Assembly (NCBI RefSeq): GCF_010365285.1
Contig: NZ_CP048286.1
Coordinates: 2,680,501 to 2,744,500 of the forward strand
Length of the DNA stretch: 64,000 nt
From: Paenibacillus rhizovicinus
GTDB taxonomy: Bacteria > Bacillota > Bacilli > Paenibacillales > Paenibacillaceae
Reading direction: 5' to 3'
Made by a program: the position numbers and the translations under genes. Below the pieces are notes generated by a model. That model saw only the letters and a program-made list of their open reading frames with translations, searched no databases and was not told the DNA's origin. This document shows positions 18,108 through 27,155 of the stretch, piece by piece; position 1 is the stretch's first letter; every line of letters begins with the position of its first letter.

Positions 18108-18170
18108 AAAACCGAGGCCCCCGGCAGACGGCGATATCGCCATCTTCAGGAGGTTCCTCGGTTTGTTTTT
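18108..18170 (+). terminator. Terminator after the phosphotransferase gene
   Basis: AACCGAGG (18110-18117) pairs with CCTCGGTT (18156-18163), followed by TGTTTTTG. The interior includes GGCGATATCGCC, a perfect palindrome that extends the hairpin. Confidence 0.65.
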
Positions 18171-18331
18171 GCGGAGCTTGGTAAACCAACACAGACAGCG
18201 CGGGTCCCTGTCGGGCGGCGTCGGCACCTTTTTCCAGTGCCTCCCCCACTCGCGCGCGAATGGGAGGAAACCTGGCGATCTCCAGCCATGACCTGCACCC
18301 AGTACACTGCCCCCAGTCCGCTTACCAGCAC

Positions 18332-18811
18332 CTACTGCGCGCTAACGGCGGCCAGCACTTCCTCCGCATGGCCTTTCACGCGGAGGTTGCGCCATTCGCG
18401 CACCAGCTTGCCCTTCTCGTCAATGAGAAAAGTCGAGCGCACGAGCCCCATATATTCGCGGCCGTACAGCTTCTTCAACTGCCAGACGCCGTACAGCTCG
18501 CATACTTTGTGCTCCGTATCCGCCAGCAGCTCGAAGGGCAGCTCGTACTTGGCCGCGAATTTCTCGTGCCTCTCCGCCGGATCGTTGCTGATGCCGATGA
18601 CGACCGTGTTCTGCTTCCCGAACTCCGCATACGCGTCGCGGAAGTCGCAGGATTGCTGCGTGCAGGCCGGCGTCATGTCCTTCGGATAGAAGAAGATGAC
18701 CACCTTATGGCCGATATAATCGCTCAAGCGCACCTCTCGTCCGCCCATGGCCGGAAGCGCGAAGTCCGGCGCCTTTTTCCCCACGGCCGCTTTCGCTTTG
18801 ATTGCTGCCAT
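18332..18811 (-). CDS. bcp: Thioredoxin-dependent peroxiredoxin (Bcp/PrxQ)
   Basis: Reduces hydrogen peroxide and organic peroxides in the cytoplasm; 159 residues. Peroxidatic and resolving cysteines are spaced as in E. coli Bcp (TPACTQQSCDFRD, Cys-x4-Cys). The PrxQ frame is present: GKKAPDFALPAMGG, VVIFFYPKDMTPAC, and RSTFLIDEKGKLV. It begins 30 bases after the ABC permease gene on the same strand with no visible terminator, so it may be the last gene of that operon. Confidence 0.96.
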   Translation of the reverse strand: MAAIKAKAAVGKKAPDFALPAMGGREVRLSDYIGHKVVIFFYPKDMTPACTQQSCDFRDAYAEFGKQNTVVIGISNDPAERHEKFAAKYELPFELLADTEHKVCELYGVWQLKKLYGREYMGLVRSTFLIDEKGKLVREWRNLRVKGHAEEVLAAVSAQ

Positions 18812-18840
18812 TATCCCATTTCCCCTCTCTTAAACCTTGT

Positions 18841-19632
18841 TTACGACCCTGCGCCCCGATATCGTTTCACCCCATGATTCCAGATGAACAGCCCGATGCC
18901 GAGCACGATAACTCCCATAAGCGGCGTGTATGGCGCCAAATCAGACAACCCCGTCTCGTTGCGCCCCAAGAAATACGAAGCCGGAATGACGCCGACAAAG
19001 GCGAACGGCAGCAGCCACGTCAGGAAGAAGCGGATGATTTTGTTATAAATGTTGACCGGGTAACGGCCGTAGTTCGAAATATTGTACATCAGCGGCAGGA
19101 TGCCCGTCGGCGCGTCGGAATAGAACGAAATCGCCGTAAGCGACGTGAATATTCCTGCATAGATCATAACCGAACCGATCGTAAACACGGCCAGCATGAT
19201 GATATCCATCAGATGGAATGTCAGCCCCAGATCGCCCCAGCTCACGATCATGATGATCAGGCCGATGAACGAGCCGAACAAGGACGGCGGATCGAGATTT
19301 TCGAGCAGCACCTGATATAAATTATGAGCCGGGCGCGTCAGCACGCGGTCCATTTCCCCCTTGACGATGTACCGCTCGCTGAAATTCCAAATGTTGAACA
19401 AGGCGCCGAAGATACCGGATGGCACCATGAAATAGCCATACACGAACACCACTTCGGCTTCGGTCCAGCCGCCGAGCGTCGGCGTATGCCGGAACACGAT
19501 GAGGATGAAGATGAGATTGACGGCTTGGAACAACAAGTCCGACAGCACTTCGATCCAGAAATCCGCCCGGTAGGTGAGCTTGGTTTTGACGTAATTCTTC
19601 ATATACTCTGCGGCGAGCGACCAATAGAACAT
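18841..19632 (-). CDS. ABC-2 type transporter permease (COG3694 type)
   Basis: A 263-residue integral membrane protein with about six helices, matching the second permease of the conserved COG4586/4587/3694 ABC exporter cassette (WNFSERYIVKGEMDRVLTRPAHNLYQVL). It sits 6 bases after the partner permease gene and follows the ATPase gene, so the three form one transporter. The cargo is unknown; antibiotics, lipids and polysaccharides have been suggested for such systems, without evidence here. Confidence 0.88.
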   Translation of the reverse strand: MFYWSLAAEYMKNYVKTKLTYRADFWIEVLSDLLFQAVNLIFILIVFRHTPTLGGWTEAEVVFVYGYFMVPSGIFGALFNIWNFSERYIVKGEMDRVLTRPAHNLYQVLLENLDPPSLFGSFIGLIIMIVSWGDLGLTFHLMDIIMLAVFTIGSVMIYAGIFTSLTAISFYSDAPTGILPLMYNISNYGRYPVNIYNKIIRFFLTWLLPFAFVGVIPASYFLGRNETGLSDLAPYTPLMGVIVLGIGLFIWNHGVKRYRGAGS

Positions 19633-19638
19633 GCTTCC

Positions 19639-20433
19639 TCAACCTCCCTGCACGAACAAACGGGTCCGCGCCTGACGCCATACCCATGCAATCGGAATGA
19701 TCAGGACGACGAACCAGACGACTTGAATGCCGAATACGCGCGCAACCTCGGATCCCGTTATCCTGCCGGTGAAGACGGAGCTTGGCAGAAACGTAATCGC
19801 TTGAAAAGGCAGCCACTTCATCGTTACGGCCAGCCAGCCCGGGAAGAACGAGATCGGCACGATGACGCCCGAGAACAAGTCGACGAGCACCCGCTTCATG
19901 CGCAGCATGCCCTCGTTGTTTTCGACGAAGAAAGCAAATAAGCCTACAAGCATGTTGATTTGCGTATTAATAAGAAAACTGAACAACAGCATGACGAGGT
20001 AGATCGCCCAAATCCCGAGGTCGGACGGCAGCTTCACGGGGAAAATCAGACAGACGAGCGCCAAGCCCGGCCCCATGAACAAGAAAAGCCGGAACAACCC
20101 TTCTCCGAACCCTTGCATCAGCTTGACGAACAAGTAGTTGTACGGGCGGATAAACTGCACCGCAACGCTGCCGTCGCGGATTTCGTTTGCGATTTCGCGG
20201 TCGAGGTTATTGAAGTAAAAGGCTCTCGCCATCCACGAGACCGCGACGTATGTCGTCATCTGCGCGAGCGTAAAGCCGGCCAGCACCTTCTGCTCCCCGT
20301 AGATCGCTTCCCACAGAAAATAGTACGCGCCGATGTTGATCGTGTAGATGACGATGCCGCTGTAGTAGTTGACGCGATACGCCAGCATCATCAGAAAACG
20401 GATGCGGATCAAATCCAGGTAAGCGCTGTTCAT
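19639..20433 (-). CDS. ABC-2 type transporter permease (COG4587 type)
   Basis: A 264-residue six-helix permease (YRVNYYSGIVIYTINIGAYY; LDREIANEIRDGSVAVQFIRPYNY), the first membrane subunit of the cassette. Its ATG overlaps the ATPase stop codon by four bases, so translation is coupled. With the following permease it would form a heterodimeric membrane channel. Confidence 0.88.
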   Translation of the reverse strand: MNSAYLDLIRIRFLMMLAYRVNYYSGIVIYTINIGAYYFLWEAIYGEQKVLAGFTLAQMTTYVAVSWMARAFYFNNLDREIANEIRDGSVAVQFIRPYNYLFVKLMQGFGEGLFRLFLFMGPGLALVCLIFPVKLPSDLGIWAIYLVMLLFSFLINTQINMLVGLFAFFVENNEGMLRMKRVLVDLFSGVIVPISFFPGWLAVTMKWLPFQAITFLPSSVFTGRITGSEVARVFGIQVVWFVVLIIPIAWVWRQARTRLFVQGG

Positions 20434-21758
20434 GACTTCGTCTCCTTATCGGAGGAAGCGGCTGCGCCGACGGGAACCGGCGAGTCGGCGGCCGTTTGGC
20501 CGGCAGGCGAACCGGTCGCCGGTTGCGCCGCGGAAGCCGCGGTTGCCGCCGACGAACCTGCCGAGCGGGCGTTTGCGGTTCCGGCAACGGCTTCCGGCGC
20601 CGTTGTTGCCGTCACGGTTGCGGTTGCTTCTTGCGGGTGCGCCGTTGTTGCCGTCACCGTTGCGAAGTCGGCGCTAGCCGGAACGGCCGAAGCGGATACA
20701 CCTTCTGCCGGCTCTCCTGCCGCGCCTTGGCTGAGCTTCGCCGCCGCTTCGTTCGAGGCCGAGCCCGACGAATAGATTTCGCGGACGATCTCATCCGTGT
20801 TCGTCTCCATGATCTTGATGTCGCGGATATCCGAGCTTCCGCCGACGACGCGCGCCAGCGCGTCCGATACGTTCACGGCATGCGGCAGCCACATCGTCGC
20901 GGTCAGCTCGTTGTCGATGCTCCATTCCACGCCGCTCAAACCGTCCGTCAGGCTTCTAAGCGCATCGAGCGACGGCTGATCGCCGAACTGGAATTGCAGC
21001 TCGCGGCCTTTGCTCCAGCGGGATTTCAGCTCGTCCAATCCGCCGTCATAGATAATCCGGCCATCGTCAAGCATGATCACGCGCGAGCACAACGCCTCGA
21101 TATCTTGCAAATCATGGGTCGTCAGCAAGATCGTGGTCCCTTGTTCTCGATTAATTTTTTTTAAGAATTCGCGGATTTCCGTCTTCACGACGATGTCGAG
21201 GCCGATGGTCGGCTCATCCAGAAACAGGATCGACGGATTGTGCAGCAGCGAAGCGACGAGCTCGCAGCGCATCCGTTGACCGAGGCTCAGCTTCCGAACG
21301 GGACGATTGAGCAATTCCCCAAGCTGTAGACGTTCCACCAATTCATCTAGGCGCTGGCGATACTCCGGTTCCGGCACCCGATATACTTTGCGCAGCAGCT
21401 GGAACGATTCGATTACGCCGATATCCCACCATAATTGACTGCGCTGACCGAACACGACGCCGATGCCGCGCACGAACTTTTCCCTTTCTTTATAAGGCAC
21501 GAAGCCATTTACCATCAGGTGTCCCGAGGTAGGGACGAGGATGCCCGTCAGCATTTTGATCGTCGTCGATTTGCCCGCTCCGTTCTCGCCTATGTAGCCG
21601 CAAATCTCGCCTTGCGGAATTTGAAAGCTGATATCTTTGACCGCCGTGATCTCGTTGTACTCTCGTTTGAACAGATCCTTCAGCGCGCCCCCGAGACCTT
21701 CGCGGTTCTTCTGTACCTGGAATTGTTTCCGTAAATCCCTTACGTCAATCGCCAGCAT
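20430..21758 (-). CDS. ABC transporter ATP-binding protein with Ala/Thr-rich tail (COG4586 type)
   Basis: A 442-residue ATPase. Walker A is GENGAGKST, signature LSLGQRMRCEL, Walker B ILFLDEPTIGLD, and the switch histidine lies in LLTTHDLQD. Residues 1-340 make up the usual full length. About 100 further residues are rich in Ala, Thr, Ser and Pro with short internal repeats (TVTATTAHPQEA, TVTATTAPEA). This tail is unusual for a nucleotide-binding domain and probably disordered; the corresponding DNA also has repeated GTTGTTGCCGTCAC words. It is the first gene of the transporter operon. Confidence 0.92.
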   Translation of the reverse strand: MLAIDVRDLRKQFQVQKNREGLGGALKDLFKREYNEITAVKDISFQIPQGEICGYIGENGAGKSTTIKMLTGILVPTSGHLMVNGFVPYKEREKFVRGIGVVFGQRSQLWWDIGVIESFQLLRKVYRVPEPEYRQRLDELVERLQLGELLNRPVRKLSLGQRMRCELVASLLHNPSILFLDEPTIGLDIVVKTEIREFLKKINREQGTTILLTTHDLQDIEALCSRVIMLDDGRIIYDGGLDELKSRWSKGRELQFQFGDQPSLDALRSLTDGLSGVEWSIDNELTATMWLPHAVNVSDALARVVGGSSDIRDIKIMETNTDEIVREIYSSGSASNEAAAKLSQGAAGEPAEGVSASAVPASADFATVTATTAHPQEATATVTATTAPEAVAGTANARSAGSSAATAASAAQPATGSPAGQTAADSPVPVGAAASSDKETKS

Positions 21759-21786
21759 TTTGCGTTCCGGCTCCCTTCATTTCGAC

Positions 21787-21800
21787 ATTTCCTAGGAAAT
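21787..21800. promoter_or_regulatory. Perfect 14-base palindrome in a divergent promoter region
   Basis: ATTTCCTAGGAAAT lies 28 bases upstream of the ABC ATPase start, in the 253-base region between divergent genes. It could be an operator; no regulator is encoded next to it and chance cannot be excluded. Confidence 0.35.
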
Positions 21801-22011
21801 ATCCGGCCTATTCGTTTCTATCAGATAAAACTTGATTCTCTACGACAATCCATTTTATAATTTTATGATATGTAATGCTATACTGTTTGTTAACGTTAGG
21901 TCAATTTGCCCTCATCTCTATAGCAATCTAGTAGAACGTATATTTCATCTGTTCCGAAGCGGGTCTTCTCCTCGTCCGTTCGGACCTATTACAAGGAGGA
22001 ACTACAAGCAA

Positions 22012-23106
22012 ATGGCTCGCGCGAAGCAACCTAAACAACCCAAACGGAAAAGACCCTGGAGATGGGCGCTGTTAAGCGTATCCGTCGTGATTTTGGCGGT
22101 CGTCGGGTATTTTGTATACGAGGCCTACGGATCCATTAATGGACTCAAGAAATTAAGCGAACCGACGAACGATCCTAAATTCACCGATTATGAGGTTACC
22201 ACCGCTCAGAAGCCGTCTGAATGGGAAGGCAAGGAACGGGTCAACATTCTGATCATGGGCGGCGACAACCGCGGCTTGAAGGATAACGAGAAAGCCCGCT
22301 CCGATTCCATGATGGTCGTCTCGATCGATCCGGTTAAGAAGGATATCCACCTGTTCTCCGTGCTCCGCGATACGTACGTGGACATTCAGGATCACGGCCA
22401 TGACCGCATCAATACGGCTTTCGCCGTAGGCGGCGCGGATCTTGCGATGCAAACGATCGGCGAAGTGCTCGGACTTGATATTCAATATTATGTGTATACC
22501 GACTTTGAAGGATTCAAATCCGTGATCGATGCGATCGGCGGCATTCAGAATTTCGACGTTGAGAAAGACATGAACTACGTCGACAACGCGGACGGCAACC
22601 GGTACGATATCCATCTGAAGAAAGGCGTTCAGGATCTCGACGGTACCAAGGCGCTGCAGTACGTACGCTTCCGTCATGACGCGATGAGCGACTTTACCCG
22701 CACGGAACGCCAGCGCAAGCTGCTCGGCGCCGTAGCCGACAAGATGAAGAGCGGCTGGAGCCTGCTCAAGATGAAGAAGATCGTAGACAGCGTCGATGGC
22801 TACGTGAAAACGAATATCGACGTCTCCGATATGATCGATCTTGCCCAGCTTGGCGTGAAGAGCCATATCGCAGGCCAGGCTCAAGTGCCACCGATGGACT
22901 TGATTAGCGGCGAGAAAGTCGGCGGAGCCTCCGTGCTTGCCATTTCCGACGAGGATAAGGTAAAGCAATACGTACAGGATGAACTGACGAAGGATACGAC
23001 CATTACGACTTCGACCGATTCCTCCGTTCAAAGCAACGGTACGGGATCGAACACGAATACGACCAGTACGGGCAGCGGCAACACTGCCAATGGATCTGGG
23101 CAATAA
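22012..23106 (+). CDS. LytR-CpsA-Psr family cell-wall glycopolymer ligase
   Basis: Attaches anionic polymers (teichoic or teichuronic acids, capsule) from undecaprenyl carriers to peptidoglycan outside the membrane. The 364-residue protein has a basic N-terminus, one membrane helix (about 22-42) and an LCP domain: LIMGGDNRG, RSDSMMVVSIDP, FSVLRDTYV, HDRINTAFAVGG, YVRFRHDAMSDFTRTERQR. The conserved arginines and aspartates that bind pyrophosphate are present. The C-terminal 50 residues are a Ser/Thr/Asn/Gly-rich low-complexity tail. The ATG at 22012 has AAGGAGGA about 9 bases upstream. Confidence 0.95.
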   Translation: MARAKQPKQPKRKRPWRWALLSVSVVILAVVGYFVYEAYGSINGLKKLSEPTNDPKFTDYEVTTAQKPSEWEGKERVNILIMGGDNRGLKDNEKARSDSMMVVSIDPVKKDIHLFSVLRDTYVDIQDHGHDRINTAFAVGGADLAMQTIGEVLGLDIQYYVYTDFEGFKSVIDAIGGIQNFDVEKDMNYVDNADGNRYDIHLKKGVQDLDGTKALQYVRFRHDAMSDFTRTERQRKLLGAVADKMKSGWSLLKMKKIVDSVDGYVKTNIDVSDMIDLAQLGVKSHIAGQAQVPPMDLISGEKVGGASVLAISDEDKVKQYVQDELTKDTTITTSTDSSVQSNGTGSNTNTTSTGSGNTANGSGQ

Positions 23107-23111
23107 GATTG

Positions 23112-23152
23112 GAAGAGGGAGCGTGCCGACGGATTCGGCCGCTCCCTCTTCT
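23112..23152 (+). terminator. Terminator after the LCP gene
   Basis: Perfect 12-base stem GAAGAGGGAGCG/CGCTCCCTCTTC, followed by TGTTGTGTT. Confidence 0.85.
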
Positions 23153-23267
23153 GTTGTGTTGGCCCGTGCCTCAGAGGTACAATAAGAATTGCGATTTTCT
23201 TTCTGGGATTCATGTAAGAGATGCATGCATATGCTGAGACTCAACCGACACTAAGGAGGCACCATCC

Positions 23268-24593
23268 ATGTCCACCACGCATCGCCCGCGCTCGGAGGCA
23301 CTCTATGCCGAAGCGCTTCAACATATCGTCGGAGGCGTCAACAGCCCTTCGCGTTCCTTCAAGGCCGTAGGCGGCGGAGCGCCCGTCTTCATGAAGCGCG
23401 CCCAGGGAGCGCATTTCTGGGACGTCGACGACAACCGTTACATCGATTACTTATGCGCGTACGGTCCCATCATTACGGGCCATGCGCATCCTCATATCAC
23501 GGAAGCGATCACGACGGCGGCTGCGAACGGCACGCTCTACGGCACGCCGACGGAGCTGGAGATTACGCTCGCCCGCATGCTGAAGGAAGCCATTCCTTCG
23601 ATGGATAAAGTCCGGTTCGTCAACTCCGGCACGGAAGCCGTCATGACGACGATCCGCGTCGCCCGCGCTTACACGAAGCGGAGCAAAATCATTAAATTCG
23701 CCGGCTGCTACCACGGACATTCCGATCTCGTACTCGTCGCCGCCGGCTCCGGACCGTCCACGCTCGGCATTCCCGACAGCGCCGGCGTGCCCGTCAGCAT
23801 CGCAAGCGAGGTCATTACCGTGCCGTTCAACGATTTGAACGGCCTGCGCGCGGCGCTGGACGCATTCGGCAGCGATGTCGCAGCCGTCATGGTCGAGCCT
23901 ATCGTCGGCAACTTCGGCATGGTTATGCCGGAGCCCGGCTTCCTAGAAGGGCTCTGCCGGATGACCCGCGAAGCAGGCGCGCTTGTCATCTATGACGAAG
24001 TCATCAGCGCTTTCCGGTTCCATTACGGCAGCGCGCAAACGTATGCCGCGTTCCCGGACCACGCCGCCATCGAGCCGGATCTGACGGCGCTCGGCAAGAT
24101 TATCGGCGGCGGACTGCCGATCGGCGCCTACGGCGGCCGCAAGGCCGTGATGGAGCAGGTCGCGCCGCTCGGCCCGGCCTATCAGGCGGGCACGATGGCC
24201 GGCAACCCGGCCTCCATTTCGGCAGGCATCGCCTGCCTGGAGGTACTGCAGCAGCCAGGCGTGTACGACCGCATGGATGCGCAGGCAGCGGCGCTTGCGG
24301 ATGCGCTGCAGGCCTCGGCGGACAAGCACGGCATTCCGCTGACGATCAACCGCATCCGCGGCTCGTTCTCCGCGCATTTCTGCAGCCATCCCGTCACGAA
24401 CTACGACGAGGCGCAGGATACCGACGGCGAGCGCTTCGCGCAGTTTTTCCGCTTGATGCTGGATCAGGGCATTTGCCTGGCGCCTTCCAAATACGAGGCT
24501 TGGTTCCTGACCACGGCCCATTCCGACGAAGACATCGCCGCCACGATCGCTGCGGCCGAGCGCGCTTTTGCGGCGATGACCAGCCAGCAATAA
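23268..24593 (+). CDS. hemL: Glutamate-1-semialdehyde 2,1-aminomutase
   Basis: PLP enzyme converting glutamate-1-semialdehyde to 5-aminolevulinate for haem and cobalamin synthesis; 441 residues. Family marks are [15 protein letters not shown] near the N-terminus, [15 protein letters not shown]243 in [10 protein letters not shown], and the Schiff-base lysine K277 in [14 protein letters not shown]. It stands alone rather than in a hemAXCDBL operon, so it may be a second copy of the GsaB type known in Bacillus. The ATG is preceded by AAGGAGG. Confidence 0.95.
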   Translation: MSTTHRPRSEALYAEALQHIVGGVNSPSRSFKAVGGGAPVFMKRAQGAHFWDVDDNRYIDYLCAYGPIITGHAHPHITEAITTAAANGTLYGTPTELEITLARMLKEAIPSMDKVRFVNSGTEAVMTTIRVARAYTKRSKIIKFAGCYHGHSDLVLVAAGSGPSTLGIPDSAGVPVSIASEVITVPFNDLNGLRAALDAFGSDVAAVMVEPIVGNFGMVMPEPGFLEGLCRMTREAGALVIYDEVISAFRFHYGSAQTYAAFPDHAAIEPDLTALGKIIGGGLPIGAYGGRKAVMEQVAPLGPAYQAGTMAGNPASISAGIACLEVLQQPGVYDRMDAQAAALADALQASADKHGIPLTINRIRGSFSAHFCSHPVTNYDEAQDTDGERFAQFFRLMLDQGICLAPSKYEAWFLTTAHSDEDIAATIAAAERAFAAMTSQQ

Positions 24594-24692
24594 GAAAATA
24601 ACAAGCAAGCCATTGCAACGATGACAAGCTTGCCCTGCACGAGCCATCGCGCGTCACGATCGCGAGTCGCCCATTCCCCTGTCAACAACAAG

Positions 24693-24823
24693 AACGCCTA
24701 TCCTCACTGAGACTGAGCGGCAGAAGTGCTTCCCACACCGCATAAACCGGTGCAAGACGCTTCTTCAGCCGGCCGGCCAACCGTACTCGCTACGGCTGTC
24801 GGCCTTCTCCGAGGCTAGGCGTT
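24693..24823. ncRNA. Strongly structured intergenic element, possible RNA
   Basis: A closing stem of 13 pairs with one mismatch joins 24693-24705 (AACGCCTATCCTC) to 24811-24823 (GAGGCTAGGCGTT). Inside are at least two hairpins: CACCG/CGGTG with flanking AGAAG/CTTCT, and GGCC-CCGTA/TACGG-GGCC. On the plus strand it is followed by TTTTCGCGTTTATTTATTT. It lies between hemL and the convergent DUF1648 gene, so a large shared terminator is possible. I do not recognise a known RNA family in it. Confidence 0.35.
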
Positions 24824-24838
24824 TTCGCGTTTATTTAT

Positions 24839-25552
24839 TTAAAGCATGACCGCGACGAGCGTCACGATCGCGAACGGAATGAGAATCAGCGTGATGACGA
24901 CGATCCACCCCATCGGGCGACCGAAATTGACCGTCCATCCGATGCCGTATTTCTTCGGTACGAAGACGGCCGGATCTTTCGGGTTGTAATACAATCCGCC
25001 TCCGGCCAGCCAATGCGCGCCATCTCCGTCTCCGCCGGCGCTTTGCCCTTTCAGGCCAAGCCGTCTTACCGTCACGACGAGTCCGACGATCCCGCCGACG
25101 ACGAGCACCATCATGACCACCGTCACGGCCGCAAGTGCCTCGTTCGGCCACCCGTAGAGCATCGTTGCCTGAATGTAGCTGAAGAACGCGGTCAGCAGCA
25201 GCGACAAGCCGTATAGAAATACGCTGTTCACGAACCTGAACTTGTGCTGCTTTGCCTCGCTCGCCCCCTTGTCCAACGCTTGGGCGCTGGCCGTCTGGGC
25301 AATGACCGCGTTCGTGCCCAGAATCGTAACGAGCAGGCAAAGCTGCACGATATTGAGCAGGAACACGGTTCCCCAGCTTTTATCTCCGAAACCGTCGGGC
25401 TCGAAATGGAGGTTGTAATGCGTTGTCAGCGTCGGCGGAATGTCCTTCCACAGCAGCGCCGCCATCAGTACGGAGCCTGCGATCAGCAGCCCTTGCAGCC
25501 AATACCAATGCAGAGAGAGCGTGCCTCTCCGGTTATTCGGTATGTCCTTCAT
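24839..25552 (-). CDS. DUF1648/DUF5808 membrane protein
   Basis: A 237-residue protein with about five membrane helices. The N-terminal DUF1648 motif is visible (LPPTLTTHYNLHFEPDG-like region, residues 38-56), and the C-terminus carries a DUF5808-like segment (GGGLYYNPKDPAVFVPKKYG). Relatives include the SdpI-like immunity proteins, but function here is unknown. It is translationally coupled (ATGA overlap) to the GntR regulator gene before it, a pairing common in Firmicutes and suggestive of autoregulation of an envelope stress or immunity function. Confidence 0.82.
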   Translation of the reverse strand: MKDIPNNRRGTLSLHWYWLQGLLIAGSVLMAALLWKDIPPTLTTHYNLHFEPDGFGDKSWGTVFLLNIVQLCLLVTILGTNAVIAQTASAQALDKGASEAKQHKFRFVNSVFLYGLSLLLTAFFSYIQATMLYGWPNEALAAVTVVMMVLVVGGIVGLVVTVRRLGLKGQSAGGDGDGAHWLAGGGLYYNPKDPAVFVPKKYGIGWTVNFGRPMGWIVVITLILIPFAIVTLVAVML

Positions 25553-25959
25553 TCCAATGAATCTCCCATCCTCGATAAATCACTGCGGTAAATCGCGACG
25601 CAGGCCCTGCTGAATTCCGCCTCCGTCATCCCTCTGGCCCTGCCTTCCGCCGCCAGCGCGCGCAGCCGGTCATGCATGCGCTCCATGAACCGCTCCGTCA
25701 GCTTCGGCATTTCCTCCTTCGGCGGCACGAGCATGCCCAGCCTGCCGTCATAACGTTCCACCAGAAAGCCATCCTCCAGCAGGCTTCGGTAAGCTTTGTG
25801 CACCGTCTGCGACTTGATGCGCAGATCCGATGCCAGCCGCTTGGCCGACGGCAGCGTCTTTCCAGGCTTCAGCGTCCCCGAAGCGATACCCGCGATAATT
25901 TGCTGCGCGATCTGCTCGTGAAGCGGCACATCGCCCTGCACGTCAAGCTCGATGAACAT
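25549..25959 (-). CDS. GntR-family transcriptional regulator (YtrA-like)
   Basis: A 136-residue regulator. It has an N-terminal winged helix (PLHEQIAQQIIAGIASGTLKPG; LPSAKRLASDLRIKSQTVHK) and a short C-terminal helical region of the YtrA subgroup, which lacks a large effector domain. It leads the two-gene operon with the DUF1648 protein. A short inverted repeat at 25981-25999 just upstream may be its own operator. Confidence 0.9.
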   Translation of the reverse strand: MFIELDVQGDVPLHEQIAQQIIAGIASGTLKPGKTLPSAKRLASDLRIKSQTVHKAYRSLLEDGFLVERYDGRLGMLVPPKEEMPKLTERFMERMHDRLRALAAEGRARGMTEAEFSRACVAIYRSDLSRMGDSLE

Positions 25960-25980
25960 CCCGCCAGCCTCCCCATCCCA

Positions 25981-25999
25981 AATAGCGTCTTACGCTATT
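25981..25999. promoter_or_regulatory. Inverted repeat upstream of gntR
   Basis: AATAGCG-TCTTA-CGCTATT, perfect over seven bases per arm, 22 bases before the GntR start codon. It could be the autoregulatory operator. Its words (AATAGCG, TTACG) also resemble those of the dispersed element at 33.5 kb. Confidence 0.35.
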
Positions 26000-26005
26000 C
26001 TATGC

Positions 26006-26056
26006 AAAAGAACGCCTCTTCTCCCGTCATATGCGGACGGAATAAGAGACGTTCTT
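26006..26056 (-). terminator. Terminator of the inositol monophosphatase gene
   Basis: On the minus strand AAGAACG...CGTTCTT closes a long hairpin with inner CTCTT and CCGTC stems, followed by TTTTGC. It begins two bases after the stop codon. Confidence 0.85.
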
Positions 26057-26058
26057 CG

Positions 26059-26913
26059 TCAGTTGCCGGCCTCTGCCCGTTGAAGGGCTGTTACGAATTC
26101 GTCATGCATGCGGCCATTGGATGCCACGACATGACGAACGCCGAGATGATAATCATTACCTTGCACATCCGTAACGGTGCCGCCCGACTCCTTCACGAGC
26201 AAGGCGCCTGCCGCCAAGTCCCAAGAATTGAGGCCGATCTCCCAGAAGCCGCTTAGCCGTCCCGAGGCAACGTAGGCCATGTGCAGCGCGGCAGAGCCGG
26301 CAGAGCGAATATTGCGCACTTGCGGAGCAATCGCCTGCAGCTGCTTCATATTGAGCGGCTGCGCGTAGTGCGGGTCGGCGGGGAAGCCGGTCGCCAGCAG
26401 GCTTTCTCGCAGCGTCGTCTCGCCGGAGACGGCCATGCGCCGGCCGCGCACGTAAGCGCCTTTGCCTTTCTCCGCCACGAACAGCTCGTCTCTCATCGGG
26501 TCGTATACGACCCCGACGATGACTTCGCCGCGGTACGCGAGCGCGATGGATACCGAGAAATAAGGAAACCCGTGCACGAAGTTCGTCGTTCCGTCAACAG
26601 GGTCCACGATCCATAAGTATTCCGCGTCCTGCACGCTTTGCAGCGCTTTCGTAGAAGCCTCCGGCCCCGGTTCTACGCCTTCCTCCCCAAGAAACGAGTG
26701 ATGAGGGAAATGCGTCCCTACCAGATTGCGGATCATCGTCTCCGCGCCTTTATCCACTTCCGTCACCAAATCCTGAGCGGAATGCTTTATCGATAGGCTT
26801 GTATGATTGCCAAGCTTAGTCTTAATCCATTCACCGGCCTTGGCTGCGCAATTAATCGCAACGGCGGTGAAGCTTTTGCCCCCGATCACAGGGATATCAT
26901 TCCCATCGTTCAC
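26059..26913 (-). CDS. suhB: Inositol-1-monophosphatase family protein
   Basis: Mg-dependent phosphatase of the IMPase/SuhB fold, 284 residues. Metal ligands are in LGEEGVEPG and the diagnostic WIVDPVDGTTNFVHGFPYFSVSIAL, and the second motif is SWDLAAGALLVKESGG. It may hydrolyse inositol phosphate, or related sugar phosphates or PAP; substrate cannot be assigned from sequence. Single-gene unit. Confidence 0.92.
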   Translation of the reverse strand: MNDGNDIPVIGGKSFTAVAINCAAKAGEWIKTKLGNHTSLSIKHSAQDLVTEVDKGAETMIRNLVGTHFPHHSFLGEEGVEPGPEASTKALQSVQDAEYLWIVDPVDGTTNFVHGFPYFSVSIALAYRGEVIVGVVYDPMRDELFVAEKGKGAYVRGRRMAVSGETTLRESLLATGFPADPHYAQPLNMKQLQAIAPQVRNIRSAGSAALHMAYVASGRLSGFWEIGLNSWDLAAGALLVKESGGTVTDVQGNDYHLGVRHVVASNGRMHDEFVTALQRAEAGN

Positions 26914-27094
26914 GGTATATCACACTACTTTCCTATGAATTCATCATTGCTTTACTACTATACGGAGCCAGACAGTCAAAGTTTCGTCGAAATGGGCTGC
27001 CCTGAAGTAAAACCATTCATTTGCCCCGTAATCGCAGCGCTTACACACCGCCTTCAAAGTTTATCATTTTCCAGATGCATGCACAAATCAGCCA

Positions 27095-27140
27095 TAAAAA
27101 AACCGGCTGCATCGCCATTAAGGCGACATCAGCCAGTTTT
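27095..27140 (-). terminator. Terminator of the tapA-sipW-tasA operon
   Basis: On the minus strand AACTGGCTGATGTCGCC pairs with GGCGATGCAGCCGGTT (a few mismatches), followed by seven T. It lies 16 bases after the tasA stop. Confidence 0.85.
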
Positions 27141-27155
27141 AGTGAAAAGAATGGA

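Noticed and set aside
24693..24823. T-box, purine, FMN, lysine, cobalamin or other known riboswitch
   Set aside because: None of the conserved cores of these classes could be found on either strand, and no gene lies downstream in a suitable position.
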